This document shows, one piece after another, positions 14,361 through 22,268 of a DNA stretch of 64,000 bases (its first letter is position 1; every line of letters starts with the position of its first letter). The translations under genes were made by a program, and so were the position numbers. The notes beneath the pieces were generated by a model, which was not told the DNA's origin, did not search any database, and saw only the letters and a program-made list of their open reading frames with translations. The DNA lies in NCBI RefSeq assembly GCF_026222555.1, contig NZ_CP098511.1, positions 1,965,501-2,029,500 on the forward strand. Direction: 5' to 3'. The stretch comes from Aquimarina sp. ERC-38 (lineage in GTDB: Bacteria > Bacteroidota > Bacteroidia > Flavobacteriales > Flavobacteriaceae).

Positions 14361-16388
14361 TTATATCAATCCTGCTCTTTTTAACAAAGCTTCCGGTTTT
14401 GGTTCTTTTCCTCGGAAGCGTTTATACAACTGCATAGGGTCTTCGGTACCTCCCTTTGATAAGATGTGATCTTTAAATTTAGTTGCCGTGTCCTTATCAA
14501 AAATTCCATTTTCCTGAAAGTAGTCAAAAGCATCTGCATCCAGCACCTCTGCCCATTTATAAGAATAGTATCCGGATGAGTATCCACCCTGGAATATATG
14601 CGAAAAAGAAGTACTCATACAGGTTTGAGGTACCTCAGGAAACAGGTCGGTTTGTTTAAATACCTCGTTTTCCTGTTTTTTTACATCTTTAATTCCTTCA
14701 GGGTTCCCGGCATGCCATGCCATATCCAAAAATCCAAAGCTTAATTGCCTAAGTGTTGCCATCCCTTCCATAAAGGTAGAAGATTTTTTTATTTTATCAA
14801 TTAATTCCATAGGAATGGTTTCTCCGGTTTGATAATGTTTGGCAAAAAGTTCCAATGCTTCTTTTTCATAACACCAATTCTCTAATATCTGGCTTGGTAG
14901 TTCTACAAAATCCCAGTACACACTGGTTCCGGATAATCCCGGGTAGGTAGTATTAGCCAATATACCATGTAACGCATGTCCAAATTCATGAAACAAGGTA
15001 GTTACTTCATTGAAGGTTAATAAAGAAGGTTTAGTGGGAGTAGGCTTGGTAAAATTACAAACAATAGAGATATGAGGTCTGCTATTGATACCTTCTTTTT
15101 GCATCTGGGTTTTATATGAAGTCATCCATGCGCCGTTACGCTTACCTGCCCTAGGATGAAAATCAGCATAGAATAAAGCCATAAAATCACCGTTTTTATC
15201 TAAAACCTGATAAGTTTTCACCTCTTTATGATAGGTATCTATCGTTGTTATTTCTTTAAACTGTAACTGAAAAAGACGAGAAGCAACTTGAAAAACCCCA
15301 TCAATCACATTTTCTAATTCAAAATAAGGTTTTAACACTTCGTCGTCTAGAGCATATTTTTCCTGTTTTAGTTTTTCTGCATAATAAGCGCTGTCCCACT
15401 TTTGTAACTGATCAATTTGATCTAGCTCTTGAGCAAATTGTTGTAGTTGTTGAAACTCTTTTTCTGCGGCGGGTTTTGATTTTTCTAATAAATCACTAAG
15501 AAAAGCTTGTACGGATGCTGGGTTCTTTGCCATTCGCTCTTCTAATACATAATGAGCATGCGATGAGTATCCTAATAGTTGAGCTCTCTGATAGCGCAAA
15601 TTTACAATCTTAAGTACATTCTCTTGGTTGTCAAAAGCATCCTGATAACATTTGGAACCAAAAGCAATGGATAGTTTTTTACGTAAATCCCGATTGTCCG
15701 CATATTTCATAAACGGAATATAACTAGGATAATCCAAAGTAATCAGCCAACCTTCTTTATCCTTTGAACTGGCCAGAGCTTTAGCAGCTTCTTTAGCCCC
15801 TTCCGGCAGTCCGTTCAGATCTTTTTCATCGGTGATTAGTAACTCGAAATTATTGGTAGCTGCTAAAACATTCTCACCGAATTTTAATCCTAATTGTGAA
15901 AGTTCTTTGTCAATTTTCCTGAGTTTTTCTTTGGCATCCTCAGGAAGTAACGCACCGTTACGGACAAAAGATTTATAATTTTTTTCTAATAATGTCTGCT
16001 CTTCGGGAGTTAGGTCTAATTGATCTTTTTGATCAAAAACCGTTTTTATTCTCCGGAATAAGGCTTCATTAAGTGAAATATCGTTACTTAATTCGGCTAA
16101 TAATGGAGAAACTTCCTGAGCTATTTTTTGAATATCTTCATTGGTTTCGGCACTATTTAAGTTAAAGAAAACACTGGTAACCCTACTTAGTTGTTCTCCG
16201 GCATAATCAAGGGCGGCAACGGTGTTTTGAAAAGTAGGGATGTCTTTATTTGTAATAATTTTCTGTATTTCTTCTTTTTTTTGAAAAATAGCCTGTTGAA
16301 TTGCTGGTAAAAAATGTTCGTTTTTAAGAGAAGAAAAAGGTGCCTCATCAAAAGTATTTGATAGAGGATTGGTATCTAAAGAATTCAT
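14361..16388 (-). CDS. M3-family oligopeptidase (Dcp/OpdA type)
   Basis: This 675-residue zinc metallopeptidase belongs to family M3A. The metal site is TLFHEFGHALHGIL with His467, Glu468 and His471; the third ligand is expected in WDFVELPSQILENW about 25 residues further. The length and the C-terminal Tyr-rich stretch SSGYYSYKWAEVLDADAF match oligopeptidase A and peptidyl-dipeptidase Dcp, which degrade peptides (often signal-peptide remnants) in the cytoplasm. There is no signal peptide. I cannot choose between prlC and dcp by sequence, so no symbol is given. The gene stands alone with its own -7 box. Confidence 0.93.
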   Translation of the reverse strand: MNSLDTNPLSNTFDEAPFSSLKNEHFLPAIQQAIFQKKEEIQKIITNKDIPTFQNTVAALDYAGEQLSRVTSVFFNLNSAETNEDIQKIAQEVSPLLAELSNDISLNEALFRRIKTVFDQKDQLDLTPEEQTLLEKNYKSFVRNGALLPEDAKEKLRKIDKELSQLGLKFGENVLAATNNFELLITDEKDLNGLPEGAKEAAKALASSKDKEGWLITLDYPSYIPFMKYADNRDLRKKLSIAFGSKCYQDAFDNQENVLKIVNLRYQRAQLLGYSSHAHYVLEERMAKNPASVQAFLSDLLEKSKPAAEKEFQQLQQFAQELDQIDQLQKWDSAYYAEKLKQEKYALDDEVLKPYFELENVIDGVFQVASRLFQLQFKEITTIDTYHKEVKTYQVLDKNGDFMALFYADFHPRAGKRNGAWMTSYKTQMQKEGINSRPHISIVCNFTKPTPTKPSLLTFNEVTTLFHEFGHALHGILANTTYPGLSGTSVYWDFVELPSQILENWCYEKEALELFAKHYQTGETIPMELIDKIKKSSTFMEGMATLRQLSFGFLDMAWHAGNPEGIKDVKKQENEVFKQTDLFPEVPQTCMSTSFSHIFQGGYSSGYYSYKWAEVLDADAFDYFQENGIFDKDTATKFKDHILSKGGTEDPMQLYKRFRGKEPKPEALLKRAGLI

Positions 16389-16411
16389 AAGTTATATTCT
16401 GATAATAATTT

Positions 16412-16419
16412 CAAAGATA
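16412..16419 (-). promoter_or_regulatory. Promoter -7 box for the M3 peptidase gene
   Basis: The reverse strand reads TATCTTTG, a full TAnnTTTG match 24 bp before the ATG. Confidence 0.55.
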
Positions 16420-16483
16420 AAACGAATGGTCTTACTAAGGAAAGTTTACAACATAAGTTTAAGATCATTAATGTCCCGGTAAA

Positions 16484-16540
16484 GATTCAAGACCCGCCTG
16501 CGGACGGGCAGGTCGCTATCGCTTTTGAAATCAAGCATCG
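16484..16540. repeat. Dispersed repeat family 2, copy with GC-rich hairpin insert
   Basis: GATTCAAGA (16484-16492) and TCGCTAT...AATCAAG (16513 on) match the reverse complement of 51726-51756. In this copy they are separated by a 20-bp insert, CCCGCCTGCGGACGGGCAGG (16493-16512), which is itself an imperfect hairpin and strikingly GC-rich for this genome. GC-rich hairpins of this sort are dispersed in many Bacteroidota genomes. Confidence 0.6.
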
Positions 16541-16636
16541 AGAATAATTATTACTACATTGAAAATCAATATAATGGTAATGATTTAAGCTCTGGTTTAA
16601 AATGATGTAGATCATATTTAATTTATATTAATCAAT

Positions 16637-16700
16637 ACCCGCCCCAGCCTCAAAGGGAAGGTAACTAAAAGTTCTTTCCTTTAAAAAGGATTTGGGGTAA
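16637..16700. repeat. REP-like hairpin sequence
   Basis: ACCCGCCCCAGCCTCAAAGG at 16637 and the later TCCTTTAAAAAGGATTTGGG (16677-16696) form a loose G/C-rich inverted structure around AAAGTTC. Sequences of this style occur as intergenic repeats in flavobacteria. I see only this copy in the window, so it remains tentative. Confidence 0.35.
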
Positions 16701-17030
16701 GATAGATAGCTGTAAATAAAATAGTTAGATCGATTTTATACATATGCACTATTGTAAACTAGAGCCATTATTTACGTTAGAAAATAAATTACTTTTATAA
16801 AAGTAAGAAAGTAGCCTACAAATATGTCAAGGTTTAAAATCATTTTATTTTACTCTGCTATATAATCTTTAATTTATTTCAACCGAATACTAATTGTTTA
16901 TGATAAAAAATGACAAATACAAGACAGAGAAATAACAACTTTTACCTCAAATCGACCAAAAGCAAATAAAAAGGATAAAAAATTTAGATTAACAGTATTT
17001 TAATACAATTGTTAATAACTTTTCACTGAT
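16701..17030. other. AT-rich stretch without gene
   Basis: I see no convincing ORF, hairpin or repeat here. It lies between the REP-like hairpin and the promoter of the candidate small RNA. Confidence 0.4.
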
Positions 17031-17035
17031 TTTTA

Positions 17036-17065
17036 TTGCGTAAACCCCGTAAGATATTACCTTTA
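17036..17065 (+). promoter_or_regulatory. Promoter of the candidate small RNA
   Basis: TTG at 17036-17038 and TACCTTTA at 17058-17065 are 19 bp apart, the favoured spacing for the -33 and -7 elements of Bacteroidota. The last base differs from TAnnTTTG. No ORF follows. Confidence 0.5.
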
Positions 17066-17069
17066 CCAC

Positions 17070-17190
17070 AGGTTTTAAGAGTAGGGTCTTATGCTGAATT
17101 TTTGTGTAATATATTTAAGTTGGTTAATAAATATTGTTATATTCATACGTAAGACCTAACATTAAGAGTCGCTGAGGAGCGGCTCTTTTT
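17070..17190 (+). ncRNA. Candidate structured small RNA
   Basis: A promoter and a strong terminator enclose about 120 nt with no ORF. GGTCTTA (17085-17091) pairs exactly with TAAGACC (17150-17156). Inside, AATATATTTA (17108-17117) can pair with TAAATATT near 17128 with one bulge, giving a long rod with an open middle. The terminator hairpin follows 7 nt after the closing stem. The size and rod shape resemble 6S RNA, but sequence identity to a known family was not established. It lies between the convergently arranged flanks of the M3 peptidase and cryptochrome genes. Confidence 0.55.
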
Positions 17191-17194
17191 GTTT
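17164..17194 (+). terminator. Rho-independent terminator of the small RNA
   Basis: AAGAGTCGCT (17164-17173) pairs with AGCGGCTCTT (17178-17187) around GAGG, with one G-U pair, followed by TTTGTTTT. Confidence 0.85.
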
Positions 17195-17457
17195 TATGTG
17201 AGATCAGTTCTTTAAATTCACTATATTTTTATTTAGGAATTTAGTAAAGAAAACTAAATTTCTATATATTTTTAAAAAGCATGAATACTTGGGGTTACAA
17301 TTAATTAAAAGATGTATTCTTATTTTTATAGCATCTTATACTTCTAACCCACTCAATATTAAATCTTAGCCCTTTTACATTGTCTCTACCTGGTATAGGT
17401 TTTATTCTTTGAGTAATTATAAACTTATATCTTTACCAGATACAAGGTATAACTTAA
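17191..17457. other. AT-rich stretch without gene
   Basis: I see no ORF or structured element here. It is the region downstream of the cryptochrome stop and holds no obvious terminator for that gene. Confidence 0.35.
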
Positions 17458-18867
17458 TTATACTTCTAGGGTATCTACCGTTTTTAAAATTCGGTTGATC
17501 GAACGATCCCATTTTTTATAGATAGCTACAGGCTTAGGGTAGATGGTTTTTTCTTCTAATAACCACGGAGTATAAATGAGATTAGATGCTACCTGACACA
17601 ATTCAGGTATCCATTTTTGTATATATTCTTTTGCCTTGTATTTTAAACTTTGGTGAATGGGATTGGTATACCAGATTTCGTAGGCTTGTACGTGCCAGTT
17701 CATCCAGTTAGACGTTACATCGTAGTCAATAAGTTTTTGTTCAAAATAAGCAGCACCCCAGGTCCAGTCAATTTGATAATCATGTACTAAAAAACTCGAG
17801 CAATTAACACGCCCACGATTACTCATATATCCCGTTTGATTTAATTGTCGCATATGAGCATCTACAAACGGAATCCCAGTCTGTCCTAGACACCACTTTT
17901 CAAATAAGTTTCTGTCATTGGTAAAAGGTAATTCTTTACTTCGATACCCTTCAGTTTTAAAAATGGCATTCCCCATCTTCATACCTTTAAACGTAAAATA
18001 ATCTCGCCACACCAGTTCAAAAACCAACCACCAGGTACTTTGATTTTTTTTGACCTGAGTTTCATATCTTTTAATTTGTTTATAAATTGTACGTGGGCTT
18101 AAAGCACCTACTGCCAGATAGGGTGAGAACTTAGAGCTATAATCCATTCCCAGGGATCGATTCCGCGTCCAGCGATATCCTGTCAATAACTCGGTTTCAA
18201 AAGTATAATACCGTAGTTGTGCTAATGCATGTTCTTCTCCTCCGCGTAAATAAGGTTTATGACTATCCAATTCTTCAGCTGAAAAGCCTACTTGTTCCGG
18301 AGTGGGAAATTCAAATCGTATCTCTCTGTCTACAGACGGAATTTCATCGGGAATATCAAAAGGTGTCCTAACCGTGGTTTCCTTACTTACCGGAATTCGA
18401 TAAGCTTTACTGGTCAGCGGTATGTCTTGAATTTTAAAAGGGATATCATCAATATGGTACAAAGTCTTACCCCAAATTTCTTCAAAGTCTAAGGTGTCAG
18501 GAAGGTTGCTTTTTACTTTTTGAACTACCTTTTGTTCTTCAGGAGCATATTCTTGTTCGGTAAAGATGTGTTGAATGTCAAAATTTTGTACAATTTCCGG
18601 GATGATATTTTCCGGATAAGCGTAAACTACGGTAAGTTGATTGTTCTTTTTTTGTAAAGAATCTGATAAATTTTCTAGAGATTCTTTTAAAAAAAGATAT
18701 CGGTTACTTCCGGTTTTTTTAAGTCCGGCAATATCATTTTTAAATAATCGTGGATCCACACAGTACAAACAAAAAACCGGTTTGCCCAAATCTACCGCAC
18801 GTACCAAGGTCTCATTGTCATGCAATCGTAGATCATTCTTAAACCATACTAACGTGTTCCCACTCAT
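17458..18867 (-). CDS. DASH-type cryptochrome/photolyase
   Basis: The 469-residue flavoprotein begins LVWFKNDLRLHDNETLVRAV, the photolyase alpha/beta domain that binds the antenna cofactor. The FAD domain shows TGIPFVDAHMRQLNQTGYMS, NRGRVNCSSFLVHDYQIDW and DYDVTSNWMNWHVQAY, a close match to DASH cryptochromes. These repair cyclobutane dimers in single-stranded DNA and may also act in light signalling. The usual C-terminal continuation after the flavin site is similar to flavobacterial members. There is no operon partner. Confidence 0.92.
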   Translation of the reverse strand: MSGNTLVWFKNDLRLHDNETLVRAVDLGKPVFCLYCVDPRLFKNDIAGLKKTGSNRYLFLKESLENLSDSLQKKNNQLTVVYAYPENIIPEIVQNFDIQHIFTEQEYAPEEQKVVQKVKSNLPDTLDFEEIWGKTLYHIDDIPFKIQDIPLTSKAYRIPVSKETTVRTPFDIPDEIPSVDREIRFEFPTPEQVGFSAEELDSHKPYLRGGEEHALAQLRYYTFETELLTGYRWTRNRSLGMDYSSKFSPYLAVGALSPRTIYKQIKRYETQVKKNQSTWWLVFELVWRDYFTFKGMKMGNAIFKTEGYRSKELPFTNDRNLFEKWCLGQTGIPFVDAHMRQLNQTGYMSNRGRVNCSSFLVHDYQIDWTWGAAYFEQKLIDYDVTSNWMNWHVQAYEIWYTNPIHQSLKYKAKEYIQKWIPELCQVASNLIYTPWLLEEKTIYPKPVAIYKKWDRSINRILKTVDTLEV

Positions 18868-19246
18868 GCTTACTATTTTGATTCAATTTCAGTAATTTGC
18901 ACCGGACCTTTGTATGGTAACCGATAAAAGTTGATTTCATTTACAAATGATAAGTATTTATCTTATACAGTCAACATATTGTCTAATAACATTCTTTTTG
19001 TAAAGAGGTTATCGTCAATTTTGTACAAGTACAATGATTAAAATTTTCAGAGAATGACTGATTCGCAGAATCGGCAAGTCTATTTAATCGTCCGGAAGAT
19101 TATATAGTGCCTTTGAAAATTTTCAATTATGATTTTAAACTTTCCTGTCTTAGACTAATTTCCTCTAGTTTAATTAATATCCCCTTAAGAAGATTTTAAA
19201 TATCATTTGATAAGTTTACAAAACCTACATAGGCGGTAAAAAGTAA
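18868..19246. other. Intergenic stretch with small hairpin
   Basis: This stretch has no supported gene. CTGATTC-GCA-GAATCGG at 19058-19074 is a 7-bp hairpin with one G-U pair and no U-tract. The GATTC/GAATC arms recall the ends of repeat family 2, but the rest does not match. Confidence 0.3.
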
Positions 19247-19375
19247 ATGATTATGAGCTATACTAATATTCAAACGTCACAACTCCAAAAAAATAAATAT
19301 AGTGGTACACCTTATGTCAAGGGCTTAAGAGAAAAAATGAAAGATACCAGCTACGTAGCCTCAAAAATCTACTGA
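19247..19375 (+). CDS. Very small ORF upstream of ppk1, unknown
   Basis: ATG at 19247 (or 19253) opens a 42- or 40-codon frame ending in TGA at 19375. It encodes a basic peptide with KYSGTPYVKGLREKMKDTSY. There is no signal peptide or membrane segment, and I recognise no family. It lies 50 bp before ppk1 on the same strand. Its amino acid mix looks protein-like, but so short a frame can arise by chance; it could also be the end of a decayed gene. Confidence 0.25.
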   Translation: MIMSYTNIQTSQLQKNKYSGTPYVKGLREKMKDTSYVASKIY

Positions 19376-19425
19376 AACAATAAAGTATTAGAACTATTTA
19401 AAGACCTAAATCTGTTTTATTCTCC

Positions 19426-21444
19426 ATGAGTTCAATTAAAAACAAGTATTTTCATCGTGACCTGTCCTGGTTACGTTTTAATCACCGTGTTTTGCAAGAA
19501 GCTAAAGATCATCGTAATCCACTATACGAGCGAATTAAATTTCTAGCGATTTTTTCTTCTAACCTGGATGAATTTTTTAAAGTAAGGGTTTCCGATATTC
19601 GGAAAATTAAAAATCTGGATAAAAAATTACGAAAAAAATTAATTACCAAGCCTAATAAGCTTTTAAAGAAGATAAAAAAGGAAGTTGCGCAACAGCAACA
19701 GGAATTTGGCATTATTTTTAGAGAAAGTATTTTACCAGCTCTTATTGAAAATCAAATTCATTTGATCAATCGTTTTCAATTTACCAAGCACCAGCAAAAT
19801 TTTATAACGGAGTATTACCAGGAAAAATTAGCGAACAAAGTAACGGTAATACATACCAAGGCTAAAAAAGATGACCTGTTTTTAAACAATGAGGAGTTGT
19901 ACCTGGTTGGAATTGATAAAAAGGGTAGCTTGCAATCTGTTTTAATCCCCCCGGATAGTAAGCGTTTTGTAGTACTTCCTGAAGAAGAAGGTTCATTTGC
20001 CATCACCTTTATTGATGATATTTTAAAATTTGTACTTAAAGAGAAATATGGCATTGACTTTTATGCTATTAAAATTTCCAGGGATGCCGAACTCTATATT
20101 GATAATGAATATTCCGGTAACTTATTAGATAAAATTAAAGATTCCTTAGAAAACCGGGAAACCGGGCAAGTTACACGTTTACTAATTGATAAACATGCTT
20201 CAGAAAACCTAGTTGAATTACTCCAGAAAATACTGGATGTCAATGATACGGATATAATACAGGGCGGCATGTACCATAATTTTAAAGATTTCTTTACATT
20301 TCCTAATCCAAGTCATCAAAACCTTCATCTTAAACCACTTTTACCTTTACCGCACAAAGAGTTAAAACAACAAACAGACCTTTTTCAGACTATTAAAGAA
20401 AAGGATCGGTTATTATATTTTCCATACCAAAGTTTTGACCATGTGTTAGACTTAGTGCAACAAGCCGCAATAGACCCTACGGTTACAAAAATTAAAATTA
20501 CCATGTATCGGATTGCTGCTCAATCCGGAATTGCCGAACTATTATTAGCTGCCTTAAAAAACGGAAAAGAGGTTTTCGCTTTTATTGAAACCAAAGCCCG
20601 GTTTGATGAAGAAAATAACATTAAATGGGGTGCTAAATTATCAGATAATGGGGCCGTAGTCAAATATAGCTATCCGGGGATTAAAGTACATTCTAAAATT
20701 TTGAGTATTGAGCGTGAAGAAGAAGGTAAACTTATACATTATGCATATATCAGTACTGGAAACTTTAATGAGAAAACCGCCAAAATTTATACGGACTACG
20801 GTTTAATGACTGCAAATCCTAAAATAACCGAAGAATTGGAACAAGTCTTTTTAGTGTTGGAAGGAAAGATTATCGTTCCTCGTACCAAGCATCTATTAGT
20901 TTCTCCATTTTCAACCCGTACCACTTTTGAAGACCTGGTACGGAACGAAATTAAAAATGCCAAAGCTCAAAAACCTGCCGGAATTACTCTTAAAATAAAT
21001 AGCTTACAGGATAAAAAGATGATTAAACTCCTCTATGAAGCAAATAATGCCGGAGTACCCATACAGTTATTAATAAGGGGTATTTGTTGTTTAATTCCGG
21101 GTATAGAAGGACTAAGTGAACATATTAAAGTATACAGTATTGTTGACCGATTTCTGGAACATGGCCGGGTGTATATCTTTCAAAATAACGGACAAGAAAA
21201 AATGTTTATGGGGTCTGCTGATTGGATGACACGTAACCTTGACCATCGTATCGAAGTAATTACACCTATTTATGACCCAGACGTTGCCAAACTAATAAAG
21301 GGCACCCTATCTTTACAGTTTAAAGATACAGTTAAAAGACGTGTAATTGATGCGGAACAAAGCAATGACTATTACTCAGAGGATGCCTCTGCACCTGAAC
21401 AAATACAATCCCAAGTTGCTATATACGAACAATTAGCCAAATAA
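19426..21444 (+). CDS. ppk1: Polyphosphate kinase 1
   Basis: The 672-residue enzyme polymerises the terminal phosphate of ATP into polyphosphate and works in reverse. The N-terminal domain begins YFHRDLSWLRFNHRVLQEAK and FLAIFSSNLDEFFKVRVSDI, both highly conserved. The phospholipase-D-like catalytic region has YPGIKVHSKIL, carrying the autophosphorylated His, then HYAYISTGNFNEKTAKIYTDYGL. The second conserved His is in FLEHGRVYIFQNNG. The length is normal for PPK1 (about 690). No exopolyphosphatase gene is adjacent. Confidence 0.96.
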   Translation: MSSIKNKYFHRDLSWLRFNHRVLQEAKDHRNPLYERIKFLAIFSSNLDEFFKVRVSDIRKIKNLDKKLRKKLITKPNKLLKKIKKEVAQQQQEFGIIFRESILPALIENQIHLINRFQFTKHQQNFITEYYQEKLANKVTVIHTKAKKDDLFLNNEELYLVGIDKKGSLQSVLIPPDSKRFVVLPEEEGSFAITFIDDILKFVLKEKYGIDFYAIKISRDAELYIDNEYSGNLLDKIKDSLENRETGQVTRLLIDKHASENLVELLQKILDVNDTDIIQGGMYHNFKDFFTFPNPSHQNLHLKPLLPLPHKELKQQTDLFQTIKEKDRLLYFPYQSFDHVLDLVQQAAIDPTVTKIKITMYRIAAQSGIAELLLAALKNGKEVFAFIETKARFDEENNIKWGAKLSDNGAVVKYSYPGIKVHSKILSIEREEEGKLIHYAYISTGNFNEKTAKIYTDYGLMTANPKITEELEQVFLVLEGKIIVPRTKHLLVSPFSTRTTFEDLVRNEIKNAKAQKPAGITLKINSLQDKKMIKLLYEANNAGVPIQLLIRGICCLIPGIEGLSEHIKVYSIVDRFLEHGRVYIFQNNGQEKMFMGSADWMTRNLDHRIEVITPIYDPDVAKLIKGTLSLQFKDTVKRRVIDAEQSNDYYSEDASAPEQIQSQVAIYEQLAK

Positions 21445-21527
21445 TATATGAATTTATCCGTAGTAACCAGATGTTTTTCAAGTCAAGAAAGCTGGTATAT
21501 GAACAAAAAGATCATGGCGCAACCTTC

Positions 21528-21535
21528 TAATTTTG
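21528..21535 (+). promoter_or_regulatory. Promoter -7 box for the DJ-1/PfpI gene
   Basis: TAATTTTG is a full TAnnTTTG match 35 bp before the ATG at 21571. Confidence 0.5.
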
Positions 21536-21570
21536 CAGTGAAAATTAAGTTTAACGATAAATTTTAATAA

Positions 21571-22134
21571 ATGCAATTGAAAGGAAAAAATATAGCCATT
21601 TTAGCGACAGATGGATTTGAAAAATCAGAACTTTTTAAGCCTCATCAACAATTAAAAGAAGAAGGGGCAAATGTACATATTATTTCGCCGGAAGAAGGCG
21701 AAATTAAAAGTTGGGATAAAGACCATTGGGGAGAAACTGTTACTGTAGATAAAACAATAACTAGTGCTAATGAAGCTGACTATAACGGATTGGTATTACC
21801 GGGAGGCGTAATTAATCCTGATAATCTTAGAATTAATGAAGATGCTTTAAGTTTTATCAGAAGTTTCTTTAAAAGCGGAAAGCCGGTTGCAGCGATTTGC
21901 CATGCTCCCTGGTTACTTATTAGTGCCGGAGTGATAGAAAACCGTGATGTTACCTCTTTTAAAAGTATTAAAGAAGATGTAGTAAACGCAGGAGCTAACT
22001 GGCACGATAAAGAAGTAGTAGTGGATAGTGGTTTAATTACCAGCCGTAACCCAGATGATTTACCGGCTTTTATTAGCAAAATAATAGAAGAAGTAAAAGA
22101 AGGAAAACATGAAGAACAAGCAGTAAATGCATAG
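21571..22134 (+). CDS. DJ-1/PfpI-family protein
   Basis: This 187-residue protein is of the single-domain glutamine-amidotransferase-like type. NIAILATDGFEKSEL holds the conserved Glu, and VAAICHAPWLLISAGV holds the nucleophile elbow Cys followed by His. Residues RNPDDLPAFISKIIEEV form the family C-terminus. Related proteins act as stress-inducible proteases, chaperones or glyoxalase/deglycase-like enzymes. The substrate is not predictable. It is monocistronic, with its own promoter box and a hairpin after it. Confidence 0.88.
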   Translation: MQLKGKNIAILATDGFEKSELFKPHQQLKEEGANVHIISPEEGEIKSWDKDHWGETVTVDKTITSANEADYNGLVLPGGVINPDNLRINEDALSFIRSFFKSGKPVAAICHAPWLLISAGVIENRDVTSFKSIKEDVVNAGANWHDKEVVVDSGLITSRNPDDLPAFISKIIEEVKEGKHEEQAVNA

Positions 22135-22163
22135 TGCTATAACATATAGTTTACCGTAAATTC

Positions 22164-22202
22164 TTACAAATCCCGGTTATTAGCAATAGTCGGGATTTGT
22201 AA
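22164..22202. terminator. Hairpin after the DJ-1/PfpI gene, no U-tract
   Basis: TTACAAATCCCG (22164-22175) pairs perfectly with CGGGATTTGTAA (22191-22202) around a 15-nt loop. No T-run follows on either strand, so it may slow polymerase or protect the 3' end rather than terminate on its own. Confidence 0.5.
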
Positions 22203-22268
22203 CATCTATAACCTAATAGAACTAACTGAAAACTCCTACATCTAACTGCTCACAAGTCAAATAAAATA

